DNA from: Dermatophagoides farinae
Lineage: Eukaryota; Arthropoda; Arachnida; Sarcoptiformes; Pyroglyphidae
Direction: 5' to 3'
DNA: 64,000 nt
Assembly: GCF_024713945.1 (NCBI RefSeq)
Contig: NC_134680.1
Coordinates: forward strand, 191,001 to 255,000
The position numbers and the translations under genes were made by a program. Of this stretch, positions 1 through 13,724 are shown one piece after another; positions within the stretch are counted from its first letter, which is position 1, and every line of letters begins with the position of its first letter. The notes beneath the pieces are model-generated. The model did not search any database, was not told the origin of the DNA, and worked only from the letters and a program-made list of their open reading frames with translations.

Positions 1-3000
1 TTTTTTACGCTTTAAATAAGTGATTTTCGAATCAAAATCAAACACCAAACGGAATTTCGTTTCCATTCCATTCGAATTCGATTCTGTTTTGACATAGATT
101 GTCATTGAATGTCAAAATATTTTCCAATCAAGCACTAGACCAAATTATTATTATCATTACAACATCACCAAATCATTGAATCATTGAACTTTACATTTTT
201 GTTTCACATTTCTATCAATAACATCAATTTCAATGTGTCAATTTTTGTATTTTTTTCCTCTGTAGATCAAATTTCAATTTCGTTTTTTTTTATTATTTAT
301 TTTTCTCGGATTTTGTATCGGAATGTTGTGTCGTTGGTGCAGAACTAAACTATGGTCATAAAAAAAATCGATTCTAAACACGAATGAATGAACAGAGGGT
401 CATAATCTTTATTTTTTTTTCTTTTATTCATCAATAACCAATGAAATGATGTAGCTATCATTTTGATCTTTTTTTTTATTGTTACGACATATATGACGAC
501 TTCATCGAATGCTTTTTTTTCTGTCCGGGTGTGTGTGTGCATCTCTAATAAGATCGAGATGATGGCGATAAGACAACATTGTAGTCTCGGAAAATTTTTC
601 AGGTATCCGATTATCGTGCTGCTGTGTTGTTGTCTACTTTTTATTCTCTCCATTTGATTGATTGCCTATAATAAGCTTATTTAAATTGGTGAGTTTTTTT
701 TTAAATAGAAATCAAAATAAATATCATTTTGTTTTGACTTGACTTGACTTTTCACTTTAAAACATTTAGGAGGATTTTTATTGAAGAAAAGAATTTTCAC
801 CTTTTGATTAATCTGCTTGAATTTTATAAGAGAATTTTTTCATTATGAAGAAAAAAAACATCAATGTAACAAATGTTGTTCGAGCTTAATTCGAAAAAAC
901 AAATAAAATCAAACGACCGTCATAATGTGTTTATAATCAACATGGACATTTTTAATCTGTAATGATGATGTATGTATTCCATTTCAATTTCAAGTCTTAA
1001 TTAAATTAAATTTTTGCCCATTTGCCAGAATTTCGTTCTGGTCATCAGCCTTTCGATGGAAAATGACGTTTTTTACATTTTTTTTCCAATCACGATTTAT
1101 AAATTATACAATTTCTTCGATAATTCTTTCAATGTTGGTTACTTTGTAACTTTTTTTGCATCACTGTCAATGTTACATTTTCACAATGTGTGTGTGTAGG
1201 TGTTTCATCTAAATTCACACCCACATCACACACTTAATTTTACTAATCAACCGGATAATCATGCAATTGATGAAATGAAACTTTGATCTTTTTTTTCTCT
1301 TTCTTGATATTTTCACGTTATCGAGAAAAACAAAATACAAAATCATTATCGATGATAGAAAACCAGAATGAAAGAAAATAGAAATTTCTTTCCGATCCAC
1401 TAACACAATGATAATGAAAAATGTCACATTGACAAATTCATTTTTAGGCCCATTTGTTGTTCTTCGATACATTATCATTTGATATAAATAACAGATTATA
1501 AACGAGCATAATATAAATATATTCAAAATGTCGACAATAGGTGATGAAAACATGGGTGTGTGTGTGTAATGAAAGAAAAGAAAGAAATCAATGAGAAAAA
1601 AGTGTCATAGTTCAAAAATAATAATAAATAATCTCTGAATCTGTTGGGTTTTGATCACTCAATCTTTCATCATCATCATCATCATTGTGATTATGATTAT
1701 TACAATTTTTTTCCCATTCTTTCTCCATGTTCCACGTTTCATTTCCCCTGGTTTGTTTTCAGATTAATATAGAGGCTTTTTTTCTATTAATTCCAGAAAT
1801 AATGATCACACAACTACCAACTAAACACAATTTTTTTTCATGCCAACGCCTTTCATTCAAATAATGATTGTCCAAAGAAAAGTTTGTAACAAAAAAAAAA
1901 TTTTTTTTTCTTTTGAAATTCATAAATCTCTAATTATTATCTCATGATTGTATTATTTCCATATAGTTGCTGTTATTGTTTTGTGAAATCTTGGATATTT
2001 ATCAATGTTTTGCTAGGTTCGAATTTTTTTTTTTGGTCACTGTTTTTTTTTGTTTTTATTTTTTTTTTTTTTTTTTTTGGTCACTGGATTTCAAATTTTT
2101 TCAAAAAAAAACTATAAATGATGAGACGAAATTCAAAGTTTTTTTTTATTATTATTTTCCTGGTTTGTCAGTTTTTTCTGTGTTTACTTAACATATGATT
2201 ATTATTTATTACCAAGAAGTCTACTGCATAGAATAACGACAACAAGTGCAAATGACTATATTGAAAACTTCCATGACAACGACGACGACGACGACAACTT
2301 TGTGTATAATTTTTTCCTCTTGTTCAACTTTCTCAATCACAAACTGATGAAAGATCATCTTTGAGATTTACACTGAAAAAAAACGATGTCACCAACGCAT
2401 AGTCATTGAACTTTGTTCAAAAAAAAAAAAAAAAAATGAACAAACACAATAAAAATGTACAGAGTTAGTGAATGAATGAATGAATAACCCCTGGATGGAT
2501 GGATGAATGAAAAAAGGTCATTCAACATGTGGCCATATATATCGTCGACGACGAAGAAGCAGAAGACGGTCACGACCATCATATCAACACAGCGAGAAGA
2601 AAAAAATTTTTTTTTTTTGCCAAGTGGATGAATGGTTTGGAAAATGAAATATAAGTGAAAAAAGTCAAAATACAACTAAACCAATCAAGAACATCATCAT
2701 TTGGTCGTCGAATCGGACAAGTGGGATATGTACAAAAAAAAAACTTTTCTTTCTCTTTATTCGATCCATTCATCCTAATCAAGTCATCTGATATGATGAT
2801 AATGTTGGTGTTGTATATTTTGATATTGATTCTCTCAAACATATGGTTTATTCAAAACTAAGTAAGTGAGTACCCTAGTAATCTAATTTGAAATTAAAGT
2901 TTTTTTCTCGGGCCTCATCGAATCGATTTTTTTTGGGCCCGGTATAATCATCATTATGAATTTCAATTCGATTGAAATTTTCTGGTGACAAGAGAAGATT

Positions 3001-5734
3001 CTTCTGTGTTTTTGTTTTTGTTTTCATTTCGAAAATTGTCTTTTTTCTTTTTCCTAAATGTTTCATGCGTGTTTATTATTTGATTATGTATGCTCGTTTT
3101 TCGTGTTTGTTTGTTTATTGATTCTTATATTAACCAAATAACACACACACACACACACAGAGAGAGAGAGAAAGAAAAAAGCCATAAAATTATTATTATT
3201 TGCCATACGAAAAAACCATGTAAAACAACAAAAAAAAGAAAGAAAAAAGAAACCATGGTCCATGGACCGTAATCTTGATGCAACACCCAACAACACTAAA
3301 CACATACATATGTTAATCATCATTTACTTATTTAGTGTTTCGAAATCATTTCTGTTTTCTTTCATTTTTCTTAGGTCTTAGATTTTATTCCAGAAAGATA
3401 CGAAAAAAAACCGAAACATTTGTATCAAGCATATAGCACACACACACACACAGAAATTTTTTTTTAAAAAAAGGAAGAAATCTGAGACCTGAAGCAATGT
3501 GTCATCAAATTATCAAATGTTTGTGTGTGTGTGTGTGTGTTATGTGTATAATGGAAATTGAGATCAATGAAGAAAAAAAACGATTGGAATCAAATCATCA
3601 TCATCATCACATATTTGACACTGAAATCAACAATCCAATCACACACACACAGACAAAAAGATTTTTTTTCCTCCAAATAATATTTGAATATGATGGCTGG
3701 ATTGGATTGGATTTGTTTGTTCCATAAGGGGATAAATTGAAAAGTTTTTTTTTCTTTTGATGCAAACAAAAATCATCGAAAAATGAAAGAAAGAAAAAGT
3801 TCAAGGCAGAGCATATATGATCCATTGCATTTCCAATGATGAGATGTTTATGGGTCGTTTGTTTTCATTTTTTTTCAACAAAAAAAAAAACTAAATTATC
3901 ATAGCTTTAGGCTTAATTTGGTTTTCAATTTTCTTTTTTTTTAAATTCTTTGAATGAAGCAGAATTTTTTTTTTTGAAAAAACAACCACCGCCCACTCAC
4001 TCGCACCAAACATCTATCAAGATAAAAAAAAATGGACAATCATCATGTCATTATTATCATCGTTTTAATGAAAAAGTTGAAAAAAACGAGAGAAAAAAAA
4101 ATTATAAATGTCGACGATGATGACTGTGGAAAAGTCGAACAAAAGTAAAAGTTTTCCATTTCTATATACATGGCCAGGCAAAGAGGGGTATCAATTCTAC
4201 TGAGAGAGTTGTCCATTTATAAACATATATAAAGCGTAAATCAAAATCAATCGAATCAAATTTTTATGAATCTGAAAGAAAGAAAATATATATAACAATG
4301 ATAAAAAAAAAGACAAAAAAAAACGTGTGATACAACAACAACAATGACAACTAAGTCTACTCATCTTTAATTCGTTTCTCAATACTAATAATTATTTTTT
4401 GTTATTATTATTTCGATCAAAATAATCGATCTACATTGATCAATCAATGATGATGATGATGATGATAATAATGTTATGGTTCACTGATTATTGATGTGTG
4501 ATTTTTTTTCTACTTTTCATGGTTGAACACACAAAACACATGAATTTATTTTCGATATTGGCTATTCATGCATGCTACCACCACACCATCATTGATGATG
4601 AGATGTGGTGGTTCGATAATGACAGTGAAATTCATCATCATTTTATTTTTTTTTTTTTGATTACGGTGTTTTTTTTCTCGATTCTTTCGCCTGATACGAA
4701 TGAATGATTATTTTTTGACTAATTATTGGTTGGTCGTGGGTGCTAAATTTAATTTAATTTAATTTTTTTTCAAGTTGACAAAAAAAACAACAAGTTCATC
4801 ATACATGAATGAATGATGTTGATGAACAACAAGACAAAAAAAAATCATGTCCCAATTTTACCTGATTATTTTCATCATCAGCCAGCAGCCAACAATCAAA
4901 TGGATGATTTTCTGTAGAATGATGAAGATTTCCGATCTCTTTGTCCATTATTTTATTTGTGTTTTTTTTGTTTTTGTTTTGTTTGTCCACATACATCACC
5001 ATGCTTACATCATTCATCTTTTTTTGTTTCATTGTCTGTTGTCAGATACAATGTCTAAAATGATAATGGCGATGATGAAAAGATTTAATTTCTTCTGAAT
5101 GAATGAATGAATGATAATAACCATCATCATCATTGTATTTAATAAACTTTAGACTTGAAACTTAAACACACAGACACACACACACACACATTTATTAGGG
5201 TGGTAAGCTTATGTTATGTGGTTGTTTATTATTGTGCAATATGAAAAACAAAAGAAAATTGAAGAAACAAAAATTCAACTGAATGAATGAATGAATGAAA
5301 TACGGGCTTGGTTGAAAACCATCTTCATTATTACCATACTCTTGTCTTGGTTGAAAACAAAAACCAAGATAATTCACTACAGTTATAGTCCACCTGGATT
5401 CATCCTTGATTGATGTGTTGTCATTATGCATCAGCTTCTGGGCTTTTTTAGTTTTTTCTTTTACTGACTATACATTGGAAACGGATTATTTTCCATACTT
5501 TACATGGCCTGGATGTAATACGTGTATTTACCAACTAAATGCACTAAAAAAAATGACGAAATTCTTCTATTAACCGATTTTTTTGCATTTCATTTCGTTC
5601 ATTTGGCATTATCCAGTTGTTATGATTATGATTAGGGTTATTAACCCTGTGTGTGGTTGTTTTGATGTACCAAAAAAAAATGAAAAGAATTTATTCCAAT
5701 AGAATTGTAACATGCGAATAATATAAACATGAAT
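1..5734. other. Gene-free low-complexity DNA
   Basis: I see no coding exon I can support here. The stretch is AT-rich, with long T and A runs, (CA)n tracts near 3140, 3440, 3520 and 5170, (TGAA)n tracts and (GAT)n tracts. Open frames are short and made of Phe, Lys, Ile and His runs that follow the simple repeats. It may be intergenic DNA or a large intron of a gene lying outside the window; the sequence does not decide between these. Confidence 0.6.
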
Positions 5735-6748
5735 AAATCTCTTTCTCTCTCTAAATAATAATTTTATATGCTAAACGAACCATTGTTCCAGCGTTATTCT
5801 GATTTAGAGGAGCCATCACTTGTGCATTGCAACATCAACACCTTTCACATACACCGAACAGCAAACTTAATGCTAATCGATAAGTTGAAGAAATAGATAT
5901 TTTTTGTATAGAACTGTGGTCGTTGTTGATCTTCCCCTCAATTTCCTAAACAAAAATCTTCAGATTATTAGGATTTTTGACAAGCAATTTTTCAAGAATA
6001 TGGATTCGCAATATTCGGGATTTTTCTTTTCTTCATCATTCATTCAGCTGTTTCTAAACTCTGAATGGAACCATTCGATGTTTGTGTGTGATAACCTTGT
6101 ATCGCATGAAGACATTGAATCGTCAACCGCTGTGGCTTTCTGCAATATTATGTTATGTGAATCAATTGGAAATGAATGAAATAATTTGAATCAATGATTG
6201 GCATTTTTTTGCTGGTGTTTATTTTTCAATTGAAAAGATTCAAATGTTTATTTATATTATCTAGATTCTAGAATATAGTGGTTTCTTTGGGTGCTTTTTG
6301 TTGTTTCCCGCATTTCAATTTATTCAATGCTCTTAATAAATCTCTTTCTCTCTCTAAATAATAATTTTATATGCTAAACGAACCATTGTTCCAGCGTTAT
6401 TCTGATTTAGAGGAGAATAATGTTCGCACATATATAACATCAACAATCACAGATGAAAAGTCAATGACAAGCAATTTTTCAAGAATTGGATTCGCAATAT
6501 TCGGGATTTTTCTTTTCTTCATCATTCATTCAGTGTTTCTTACTCTGAATGAACCATGTGTGTGTGTGTGTGTGTGTGTTACTGACTGACTTATGTTATG
6601 TGAATCAATTGGAAATGAATGATTTGAATCAATGATGGCATTTTTTGCTGGTTTTTTTGTGAAAAGATTCAAATGTTTATTTATATATCTAGATTCTAGA
6701 ATATAGTGGTGGGTGTTTTTGTTGTTTACATTCACTTTATTCAATCTC
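5735..6748. repeat. Degenerate tandem duplication, two units
   Basis: Two diverged copies lie head to tail. Unit 1 is about 5735-6332 and unit 2 about 6333-6748. Both open with the same roughly 80-bp block, from AATAAATCTCTTTCTCTCTC to GATTTAGAGGAG. Both then share a block containing GATTCGCAATATTCGGGA, a block with TTATGTTATGTGAATCAATT, and an end block around TCTAGATTCTAGAATATAGT. Unit 2 is about 180 bp shorter and has gained a (GT)n tract at 6557-6579. No open frame is preserved between the copies, so this looks like noncoding duplication followed by small deletions. I do not recognise a transposon family. Confidence 0.85.
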
Positions 6749-9350
6749 TTAAAAATTCAACCACAAAAATAGATTGAGAATGTTAACATGAGATTATATA
6801 CCACCCTACCAAAAGAAAAAACAATAGATTCACCATTCTGTTTTCTTGAGAATTTTGAATTTTTTTTTCTTAATTTGAAAATTTTCACGATTCAAATTAA
6901 TCTTGTAACAGAATTTCTGGCAAATGCTGAGTGAATGGTTTTTTTTTCTCTCTCTCTTTCTCTTTAAAATCCTTTTTCATTGTCTTTCTTCTTCGTCGTA
7001 ATCGTAACATATTGACCGAAGGTTTCTTGTTGGTTTTCACAATATAATACATGTTTGGCAGGCAAAATTCAAAATAAAAAAAAAATTTCTTCGTTTTGCT
7101 CGTTAATTTGGGTGAACCTTTAGATAGAAACAGACGAATCACCATTATTCAATGGCCAACATAATCATTTCAGTCGTATCCGGCTTATTGAATATATAAT
7201 AAACACATTCTTCAAGTCAAACACTTGACTTAAGAGATGTGTTTGTGTTTAATAAGAAGAAAAAGAAGATGGTGATCATTTTTTTTTCTCGTTTGCTTTT
7301 TTTTTGCTTTGCTAATCAAATACATTTAACGATGGAAAAAAAACTTGTTGGCTATTCATGCAAAGTATGGTAGATGTGTGCATTATATAAACAAAGTGAA
7401 GATTTTGGAATAAAAAAAAGCCGATCACATTAAATCTGATCGTCATCATTGGATTTCTATAGAATTGTAAAAGATTTGTTTCGGACAAATAAAGGCCAAA
7501 TGTCATGTTGTTTGGTCTGACCATGACCATGGTTACACACATTTGATGTGTTTACGATGTTTAATTTTGATACGTCATTACACGAATTCAGAAATAAAAA
7601 TCTTTTTTGCCGTTTACAACCACATTTGAATTGAATTGAATAAACAAATCATTTGGTACTTTCTATGATCTTCATCATTCATTGAGAAATTCAATTCAGT
7701 TGAATTTGAAAACTGTTGGGAAAATCCGGGACAAACTTTTTCATTTTCTTTTTTTGGAACAATTTTTTTTTTTTGATGACATTATCACATATCATCTATT
7801 TATTTTTCCAATGAAATTCCGTTTCTTCTTTGGTTTTTGTTTCAATTGCTGAAAAAGTTCAAATTCAAGTAAATATTTGGTCAACAAATAATAGATCAAT
7901 GGATGGAATCGAATTCGAATTTTATTTGAACTAAAAAAATGATCGGACAACCAGCGCCCTCCATCGGACGATTTTAACAATATCATTATTGATATTCGAA
8001 TTTTATTTGTGGATTGGATCTTTTTTGAATTTTGACTAACCAAAAAATTTGTGCTTGCAAAAAATTTCATTCTCATGAAATTTCTCAACAACAACAGCAA
8101 AAAATTTTTTTGCCAAAAGAGAAAGGGTAAGGAACAGTCAAAGTAAAAATATTTTCTCCCAAAAAATTTTTCTTTCCTATGAATAGAGTCGACCGATTCA
8201 ATTTTTGGTCTGTATAATCATCAATCGATCTTACACCCACCACCACCAACACCAACACCACGGCTAAATAAAAATTTTCCCACTGAAAATTTTGGCTTTC
8301 CTACGATAACAACAACGAAAAAAAATTGTCCAAAAAACGACCTAAACTAGATTAATGATTGACCTCGTCTGTAAAACGACCTTTGACATGATGCAGTTAT
8401 TATCAGGATCTTTTTGCCCAAAAAAAAACCGTAAACAGCAGCAGCAGGTGTGTTCCATGGCCAACTACCAGTGACCCCCATTACACGATCTCGATCATCA
8501 TCATTCATTCATTCATTCATTCATTGATGAACGAGATCGAGAGCGAATTTAAATTTTTCATTCAAAAAAGAACATGTTCAAATTCATTCAGCGGCAATAA
8601 TTTTTTTCTCATCATTGAAAAGCCTCAGAGGAGTAAATATATTTTTTCGTCATCACCACATTTTCATACAACCGACGCACACGCGAAAAAAAATAACGCG
8701 ACCCACTACGAATGGACCAGTTGGCTGGTTCTAATTTCATGTGAAAATATTTTCATTATTGTTCAGATCACCAAAGACCATGGTCAAACATTTAAAAGAA
8801 AACAAAATGAAAACTAGACTAGTAAAAAAGACCTTCACCGCCATCGACAACAACAACAATGGTCCAATGAACCTCCACTATGTACCTGTGGTGGTGGTGG
8901 ACAACAGCAACAGTTCATTCACATTTCCAATGAATTTGAATTGTGAAAATTCCAAATTAGCCCAGCTCACCATTCAAATAGGATTGACACAAAAGAAGCA
9001 AAATCCATTTTTTATGGACAGCATATGCAACAAGTGTGTAAATTGTAAAGAAAAAATCCTTTAACATTGGAATTTTTTTTATTTCCAAAAAAAAATTTCG
9101 GTTTTTTTTTCATTTGTCAAAACTAATGATAAATGTAAGCAAGGACGGGAAAGAAAGAGAGAGCAAGTGATCAACAATGAATAAATATTTCTGAATAATA
9201 AATTTTTTTGCAGTATTTTTTTCAAAATTGAATATTGTCAATTGGTGTTGTTGTTACTTAGGTAGGTAGGTAGGTAGTTAATAATGATAATAATGACAAT
9301 AATGATAATAATAATAATAATTAAGTAGATCCAAATCAAATCGAATCGAA
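6749..9350. other. Noncoding stretch, 3' flank of WASP
   Basis: AT-rich, with poly(T) runs, a (TTCA)n tract near 8505-8525 and, next to the WASP stop codon, a (GTAG)n tract near 9260 and an (ATAATG)n tract near 9285-9320. The part nearest 9350 should include the WASP 3' UTR, since that gene is on the minus strand. I found no supported gene. Confidence 0.5.
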
Positions 9351-9947
9351 TTAATCATCCCAATCATCATCATCATCTGTATCATTTGAATCATTATCAC
9401 TTGAATCACTTGTTTGATTCCAATCTTGTGCACGTTCCTGTAATGCACGTGCTAATGCATCGGCCAATGCACCACCTCTACCAATCATTTCATTGCTAGG
9501 TTTTGCATTTGCGTTTGTATCAACCTTTTTTAGATCAACACCACGACGAATTTGATCTAATAATTGACCACGTACATCAGTGGTTGAACTATTATTTCCA
9601 TTTCCATTTTGACGTTGTTCCGTTGGATCTACATGATTCAATTGTGCCCCACGACGAATTTCCTCCAATAATGCTGAACGATTATCATTTGTTGATGGTA
9701 ATGGTGATGGCTTATTAACGGAAACACCACCACCACCACCACCTGGACCAATTAAAGATGAAGGCGGTGGTGGAGGTGGTGGTGGCGGTGGTGGTACTGC
9801 AGCCGGTGACGATGTCATTTCATTCAATGATGGAGGGGGAGGAGGAGGTGGTGGCGGTGGTGCTGGCGCTAAAGCTGGAGCAGGAATAGCCGGTGCCATT
9901 GTTTGTTTTCGATTATTATTACCCATTGTTGTTGAAAGGCTTGATGA

Positions 9948-9980
<33 letters not shown>

Positions 9981-10631
9981 AAAATGAACTACCGGTTGTT
10001 GCTGTTGTTGTTTATTATGATGACCACCATTATATTGCTGATGTTGACTTTTATTATAATTAGATTTCGAATTTGTTGTTGTAGGCGAAACTACAACAGG
10101 AGGCACTGATGGTATCGATGGTGGCGATAATGGTGGTGGTGGTGGTGGTAATGGTACACCAACTGGACGTCCACCAGTTACGTTTGGCCGTTGTTGTTGT
10201 GGTTGATTAATTATCGTACCATTATTATTATTACCATGATTCCAATCTTGAACAAATTGTTTAATGAATTCTGCTTCATGTTTCAATTGTTCTTGGGTGA
10301 TTCCTTGTGCTTGTAAACATGATATAAGATTTTTATCAATAATTTTATCCATTTCAAATGAACGTGTCTGTGAATTCCAACCAATATGTTGTACATGTTG
10401 GAAATTTGTTGGATTTCCAATATCCGTCTTGGATATTCCCTTCTTTTTATCACGATTACGTTGTTGTTTATCTTTGTAGGGTTTATAGATACGATTAAAT
10501 GATTTATTACGACTACTTGATACTAGTTATGAGAAAAAAAAAGAAATTTGAAGTCAAATTTGTGAAAAAATCAATTTTTTCCGAATCTTACATGAAACAC
10601 CTTGATCAGTTGGCTGTAGATTATGTAACGA

Positions 10632-10662
<31 letters not shown>

Positions 10663-11437
10663 CGTTGTTGTTGATTCTGTGATGAATGTTGTTGAAATTG
10701 TGATTGCATTGCCATTGTTGGATGATTCATCGTCATTTTTTTCTCTAACAAAGTTTTTCACATATCGATAATTAGATGATTAGCAAAAAAAAGACAAATT
10801 TCCAAACCTTGAGATTTCTTTTTTCGGTTTTCCAACTTTCCTTGAACAGTTTCAAGAAAATGTTGTGCTTCTTGTTCATTGGCAAAATATAGACCAGCCA
10901 TACAATCCTAATTTCAGATGAAAAAAAAACTGATGATTCTCAAAAAAAAAAACCGAAAAACCCTCACTTACATGTGCTTCGAACATATGAAATGTAGGTC
11001 GAACGTTTTTATATTCGAACGTCGTATACAATTCCTGTTCCCAGGCCAATGTCTTTTTCTGATTTCAAATTGAAAAATTGAAAAATTTCAAATTTTTTCA
11101 ACAAAAAACATTCACTTACATCGTAATCATAAACACGAATAAAATAGGAACGTTTTGGATTATCTTTGACGAAACAAACAACACCCGTACATTTGATTTG
11201 CCATCGTATATGATCCGGTGGTCGTGTTATCAACAATTGTATGACCGCTGTTGATTGTGACTGAAAAATATTTTAATTCAAATTCAAATTTAAAAAAAAA
11301 CAATCAAATGATGAACATACCAGACATTTTCGTCCTAATAGACTAAATACCAATTCATTTTCATCATCATATAATAGTAATGATTTACGGTTCTCAACAA
11401 TCGTTGATTGTTGTTGTTGCAGTTCTAGTTTCGTCAT
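9351..11437 (-). CDS. WAS: Wiskott-Aldrich syndrome protein (WASP/N-WASP type)
   Basis: Actin nucleation-promoting factor that activates the Arp2/3 complex downstream of Cdc42. Six coding exons by GT-AG reading: 11437-11321, 11260-11120, 11058-10972, 10907-10808, 10744-10592 and 10522-9351; phases agree and give 589 aa. Residues about 5-148 form the WH1 domain (GRKCL, VCFVKDNPKRSYFIRVYDYD, GLYFANEQEAQHF). A CRIB motif, ISKTDIGNPTNFQHVQHIGW, lies at about 229-248. A long proline-rich region follows, with runs of up to 13 Pro, then two WH2 motifs (about 481-502 LLEEIRRG; 518-535 LLDQIRRG). A central helix (551-569) and an acidic tail ending DDDDDWDD complete the Arp2/3-binding VCA module. Two WH2 motifs resemble N-WASP rather than blood-cell WASP. 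I chose the ATG at 11437 because frames upstream of it close with stops. Confidence 0.93.
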
Positions 11438-12030
11438 TTGAATACTTTTCGATGAATCATTTGAATTATCCACACGTAATCATCTGTTTCAAAAAAAATC
11501 TGATCTGATGATTGAAAAATTTTTTTCAATGATAAAATTGAGATTTCGATCGATTTTATTTGTCCTCGTCATCAATTGATGATGATGATCAGCACTTGTT
11601 TTTTTTTAATTTGTGGCTATTTGGAGCTTGACAACGACGACAATCAAAACACTCGACAAACAACAACGGAAAAAAGAAAAAAAATAACTGGAAAAACAGC
11701 TCAAAATTTTCAATGAAATTTTGTATGTTTTTTTTTGCTGTTTGATTTATGATTTGATGATGATAATCGCAACCATCATCAAGAAAAAAACGAGACGTCA
11801 ATGATTAGGCAACCTAAATATTTTTTTTTACATTCATTCATTCAATACCATTCTCGACTCCGCCTTTGTTTTTGTAACGGCTATTTCTACCGAACTGAAC
11901 ACTGTCGAGTCGATTTAGAATTTTATGAAAATTTTTTATTTTAAAAATTTTATTTTCCTAATATAGTTCATTATTATTGTTATTCTTGATTAATTCAAAT
12001 AATTAATTAATTTGAAAATTTGAAAAAATT
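11438..12030. other. WASP 5' flank / ENPP 3' flank
   Basis: 593 bp of AT-rich DNA between two minus-strand genes. It should hold the WASP promoter and 5' UTR and the ENPP 3' UTR. I see no distinct motif or RNA gene in it. Confidence 0.5.
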
Positions 12031-13435
12031 CTATAATTTTTCATCATCATTAAGCATCTGTTTAACATTCGAATATGTACCATTATGATTTAAGAATCGT
12101 TCCGATGGAATGTTCAATATGGTCAACATAAGTGGATATAGATCAATATTCTCGAATTCGATTGGGTGGATATATCCATGACGAAATGCTGGTCCATCAG
12201 CAATGAATAATGGTCTCATTGATTCAAGATAATTATCAAATCCATGGTCACCCCATGAATGATTACGTGGTTGCCAATCATTTGCTGCATTCATGTCCAC
12301 TAATTCATAACCTTCATCGGCAATCATAAACAATGATAAAATGCGACGATTTCCACGATAATGATAACGTTCAGGTATTTCATTCTGTTGATAGATTTGA
12401 AAATGATTTCCATATAATTTTTGTGAACAATTTCGTAGAGCTTGCTGTACTGAATTGATAAGTTCGATATCATCATTATCACTATTATTTGGTTTTGACA
12501 ATGGTATGACGGAAAATACTGGTGATCGACCGATCAACTCAAAATCTAGACCTGGATATAAATGTTGACATTTTTCCAAGTAAATCACACGATTCATCGT
12601 TATATCGCTCATACCATGATCACTAAGTATGATCAGGTTTGTTTCGGATGTTATATTTGTTTGATCCAATAGATCTAAAAAATGTCCAACAATCAAATCG
12701 ATATGTTTGATTTGTTCCCGTACTTCCATACTGAATGGTCCGAATTCATGTGCCTTTCTATCTGGTTGGTCAAAATACATCATTATCAGATTGGCCGGCT
12801 GATCCACATCGTTCATCCATTTGACAACGGTTTCAATATTACTTTGCCAATCATATTTTGGATGAAATGTTCGTTGATAATGAATCCTATAACGACGATC
12901 ATTGTTTTAGGCCATCAGTATATGATGAAATTGAACCAGGCCATTGCATTGAACCACTGAATCTACAACTATTACCATTATCATCATCAATATTGGCTAA
13001 TTGATTAGCAATATAAATTGGTACCGTATGATTGAACATATCCCAATAGAAAATCGATGCACCCGTATCGGTAGAGAATGGTAATTTGGTTAGATTCATC
13101 GGATCGATAAAATAATTATTCACAACACCATGCCATGGTTCATATAATCCAGTTGCAATTGATTGATGATTTGGCATTGTTTTCGTAACGAATGTTGAAC
13201 GCATTTTTCCTTGCACACCATTTACAGCTATTTTCATCAAATTTGGTGTTATCGTTGTATTCATATAATCAGGACGAAATGCATCAAATGATATTACAAC
13301 TAATCGTGGTGGTGGTTGTTGTTCCAAACATTGAGTGGAAATAGCAGATATGAAAACAATTGTTCGAATCGAAATGTTCATGACCATAATGAGAATTATG
13401 GATAAAAATCTTGAAACCATCATCATATTCATCAT
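12031..13435 (-). CDS. Ectonucleotide pyrophosphatase/phosphodiesterase family (ENPP4/5-like), one-base frame break
   Basis: Secreted or membrane-linked alkaline-phosphatase-superfamily enzyme that cleaves phosphodiester or pyrophosphate bonds with two zinc ions. The N terminus has a hydrophobic signal segment (residues about 8-34). Catalytic features visible: SFDAFRPDY (first metal Asp, about 51), TKTMPNHQSIATGLY with the threonine nucleophile (about 84-98), DQPDRKAHEFGP, SDHGM and WGDHGFDN. The gene is intronless here. The frame is interrupted once: the upstream part closes at a TGA near 12900, while the downstream part is open one frame over through the block starting NNDRRYRIHYQ. One surplus base in the A4 run at 12905-12908 accounts for it and would give 467 aa. 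There is no C-terminal membrane anchor. A true pseudogene is possible, but the rest is intact. Confidence 0.85.
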
Positions 13436-13724
13436 TTTGGATTGATCAACAACAACGAGGAAATGTCATGTTATGTTTTAACAATGTCAATTCGATCAAA
13501 TTCATTAATCAATCAATCGACAATCTTCAAAAATCCGAAATTCAATCACACACACAAAGATTGCCTTTTAGCATTGACAATGACAATGGTAATTTGAATC
13601 CATGAATTATGTCACCATTCGATTTATCATTATTTTGATTTCAAAGTATCAATTTTATTCATCAAAAATAATTATCAATTATCAATCTAATCTTGTACAA
13701 TTTTTTTTTCGAAAAAACAGACTA

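Noticed and set aside
1-9064. Many short open frames, such as 8741-9064 plus and 7792-8100 minus
   Set aside because: They lack splice-consistent neighbours and family motifs, and many depend on non-ATG starts or simple repeats.
12899-12912. A tiny intron in ENPP instead of a frame change
   Set aside because: No GT-AG pair of workable size exists between the two frames; one base explains it.
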